From: Chloroflexota bacterium
Lineage (GTDB): Bacteria > Chloroflexota > Anaerolineae > Anaerolineales > Anaerolineaceae
Assembly: GCA_016838895.1 (NCBI GenBank)
Contig: JAEKNU010000013.1
Location: forward strand, 20,548 to 84,547
Length of the DNA stretch: 64,000 bases
Reading direction: 5' to 3'
Positions 63,607 through 64,000 of the stretch are shown here, in pieces. The position numbers were made by a program, and so were the translations under genes. The notes below the pieces were generated by a model that was not told the DNA's origin, made no database searches, and saw only the letters and a list, made by a program, of their open reading frames with translations. The stretch's first letter is position 1. Every line of letters begins with the position of its first letter.

Positions 63607-64000
63607 AAAAATATATAAATTTGTGAAAATTCTCTCTTACCTATGCTGGTAAAAAAAATTTACAATATCTTGATGTTTTGATTTTTACTGATGATATTTA
63701 GAAACCAATCTCATCAAGAGAAAAATAACAACCATCCAAAAAAAAATTGAGAATAATGGAATCGTAAATTGATTTGTTTTCTGAACCTGAAGTGTTTTGC
63801 AGGGCGTATCATTATGTTGTATTGATGAGGTGAAAATGAGTAGTACCTTTCGAGTAGCTATATCAAAAAAGCGTATAAAAAAATGCTCCAGTGAATTTAG
63901 TTGTAAAAGATCAAAAAATATGCTTTAATGGTATCATCTCAATAAAACGGGGTAGAGCTAAGATTTAGGAAAAGACCAACCCAAATTAATTTGAGAAGCG
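63607..64000. other. AT-rich intergenic tail of the window
   Basis: No clear gene in 394 bases. One possible micro-frame runs 63836-63928 (30 codons, very Lys/Ser-rich) with GAGGTG seven bases before its ATG, but nothing else supports it. A gene may start beyond the window. Confidence 0.35.

Noticed and set aside
63836..63928. 30-codon micro-gene with GAGGTG upstream
   Set aside because: Too short and Lys-rich, with no neighbour or homology support; mentioned only in the intergenic entry.
1..64000. CRISPR arrays, insertion sequences, tRNA or rRNA genes
   Set aside because: I looked for regularly spaced direct repeats, transposase motifs and cloverleaf/T-loop sequences on both strands and saw none that hold up.

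Overview
The window looks like chromosomal DNA of a free-living, envelope-rich bacterium. By inference (no rRNA or marker search was possible) it best fits a member of the Chloroflexota, class Anaerolineae. The grounds are many lipoproteins with Thr/Pro-rich linkers, a multi-copy SGNH style of envelope protein, a ParB-like/universal-stress fusion, a thioredoxin-cyclophilin fusion, and an AT-leaning base composition with TTGACN-17-TATAAT promoters. I saw no tRNA, rRNA, CRISPR array, transposase, phage gene or plasmid origin.

Layout. 1-8800: mostly plus-strand metabolic genes (thioredoxin/cyclophilin fusion cut by the left edge, PrsW protease, PlsC acyltransferase, flavodoxin, a Cys-rich protein, a lipoprotein, a GH3 glucosidase, an aldo/keto reductase). 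8791-8899: two adjacent perfect palindromes between convergent genes. 8934-14889: a six-gene minus-strand operon with a clear promoter at 15012-15040. 15497-26981: plus-strand accessory genes (aldo/keto reductase, nitrilase, hydrolases, acetyltransferase, GGDEF protein, two DUF2809-like membrane proteins, HAD, deaminase, methyltransferase, lipoproteins). 26997-30320: a four-gene OpuC-type compatible-solute ABC importer. 30693-32475: a TetR gene divergent from a flavoprotein across a perfect operator. 32703-34718: two alpha/beta hydrolases. 34724-38065: a three-gene minus operon of pseudokinase, von Willebrand A protein and a divergent adenylosuccinate-synthetase homologue. 38345-49971: a miscellany including a second TetR switch. 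49976-51607: P-II and ammonium transporter. 52129-63606: membrane glycosyltransferase, ComEC, stress protein, chemoreceptor and an MFS pump.

The most interesting system is the operon at 8934-14889. In transcription order it encodes a small lipoprotein, a 45-residue single-span membrane peptide (too short for ordinary gene calling), an MBOAT acyltransferase, a tandem SGNH hydrolase, an acyl carrier protein and a fatty-acyl-AMP-ligase-like enzyme. This has the same parts list as the teichoic-acid D-alanylation system (DltX, DltB, DltD, DltC, DltA). The ligase, however, is of the long-chain acyl-AMP type, and the likely host has no teichoic acid. I infer a Dlt-like trans-membrane acylation machine that loads an acyl group on the carrier protein, hands it across the membrane through MBOAT and micro-peptide, and uses the SGNH protein to place it on an unknown envelope polymer.

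The second candidate is the pseudokinase/VWA/PurA-like operon. All three proteins keep their fold signatures but have altered key motifs, which suggests a specialised nucleotide-related signalling or stress function rather than purine synthesis.

Regulatory DNA is unusually readable here: several perfect inverted repeats sit exactly on promoter elements (31346-31381, 46187-46205, 38104-38149, 51747-51827).
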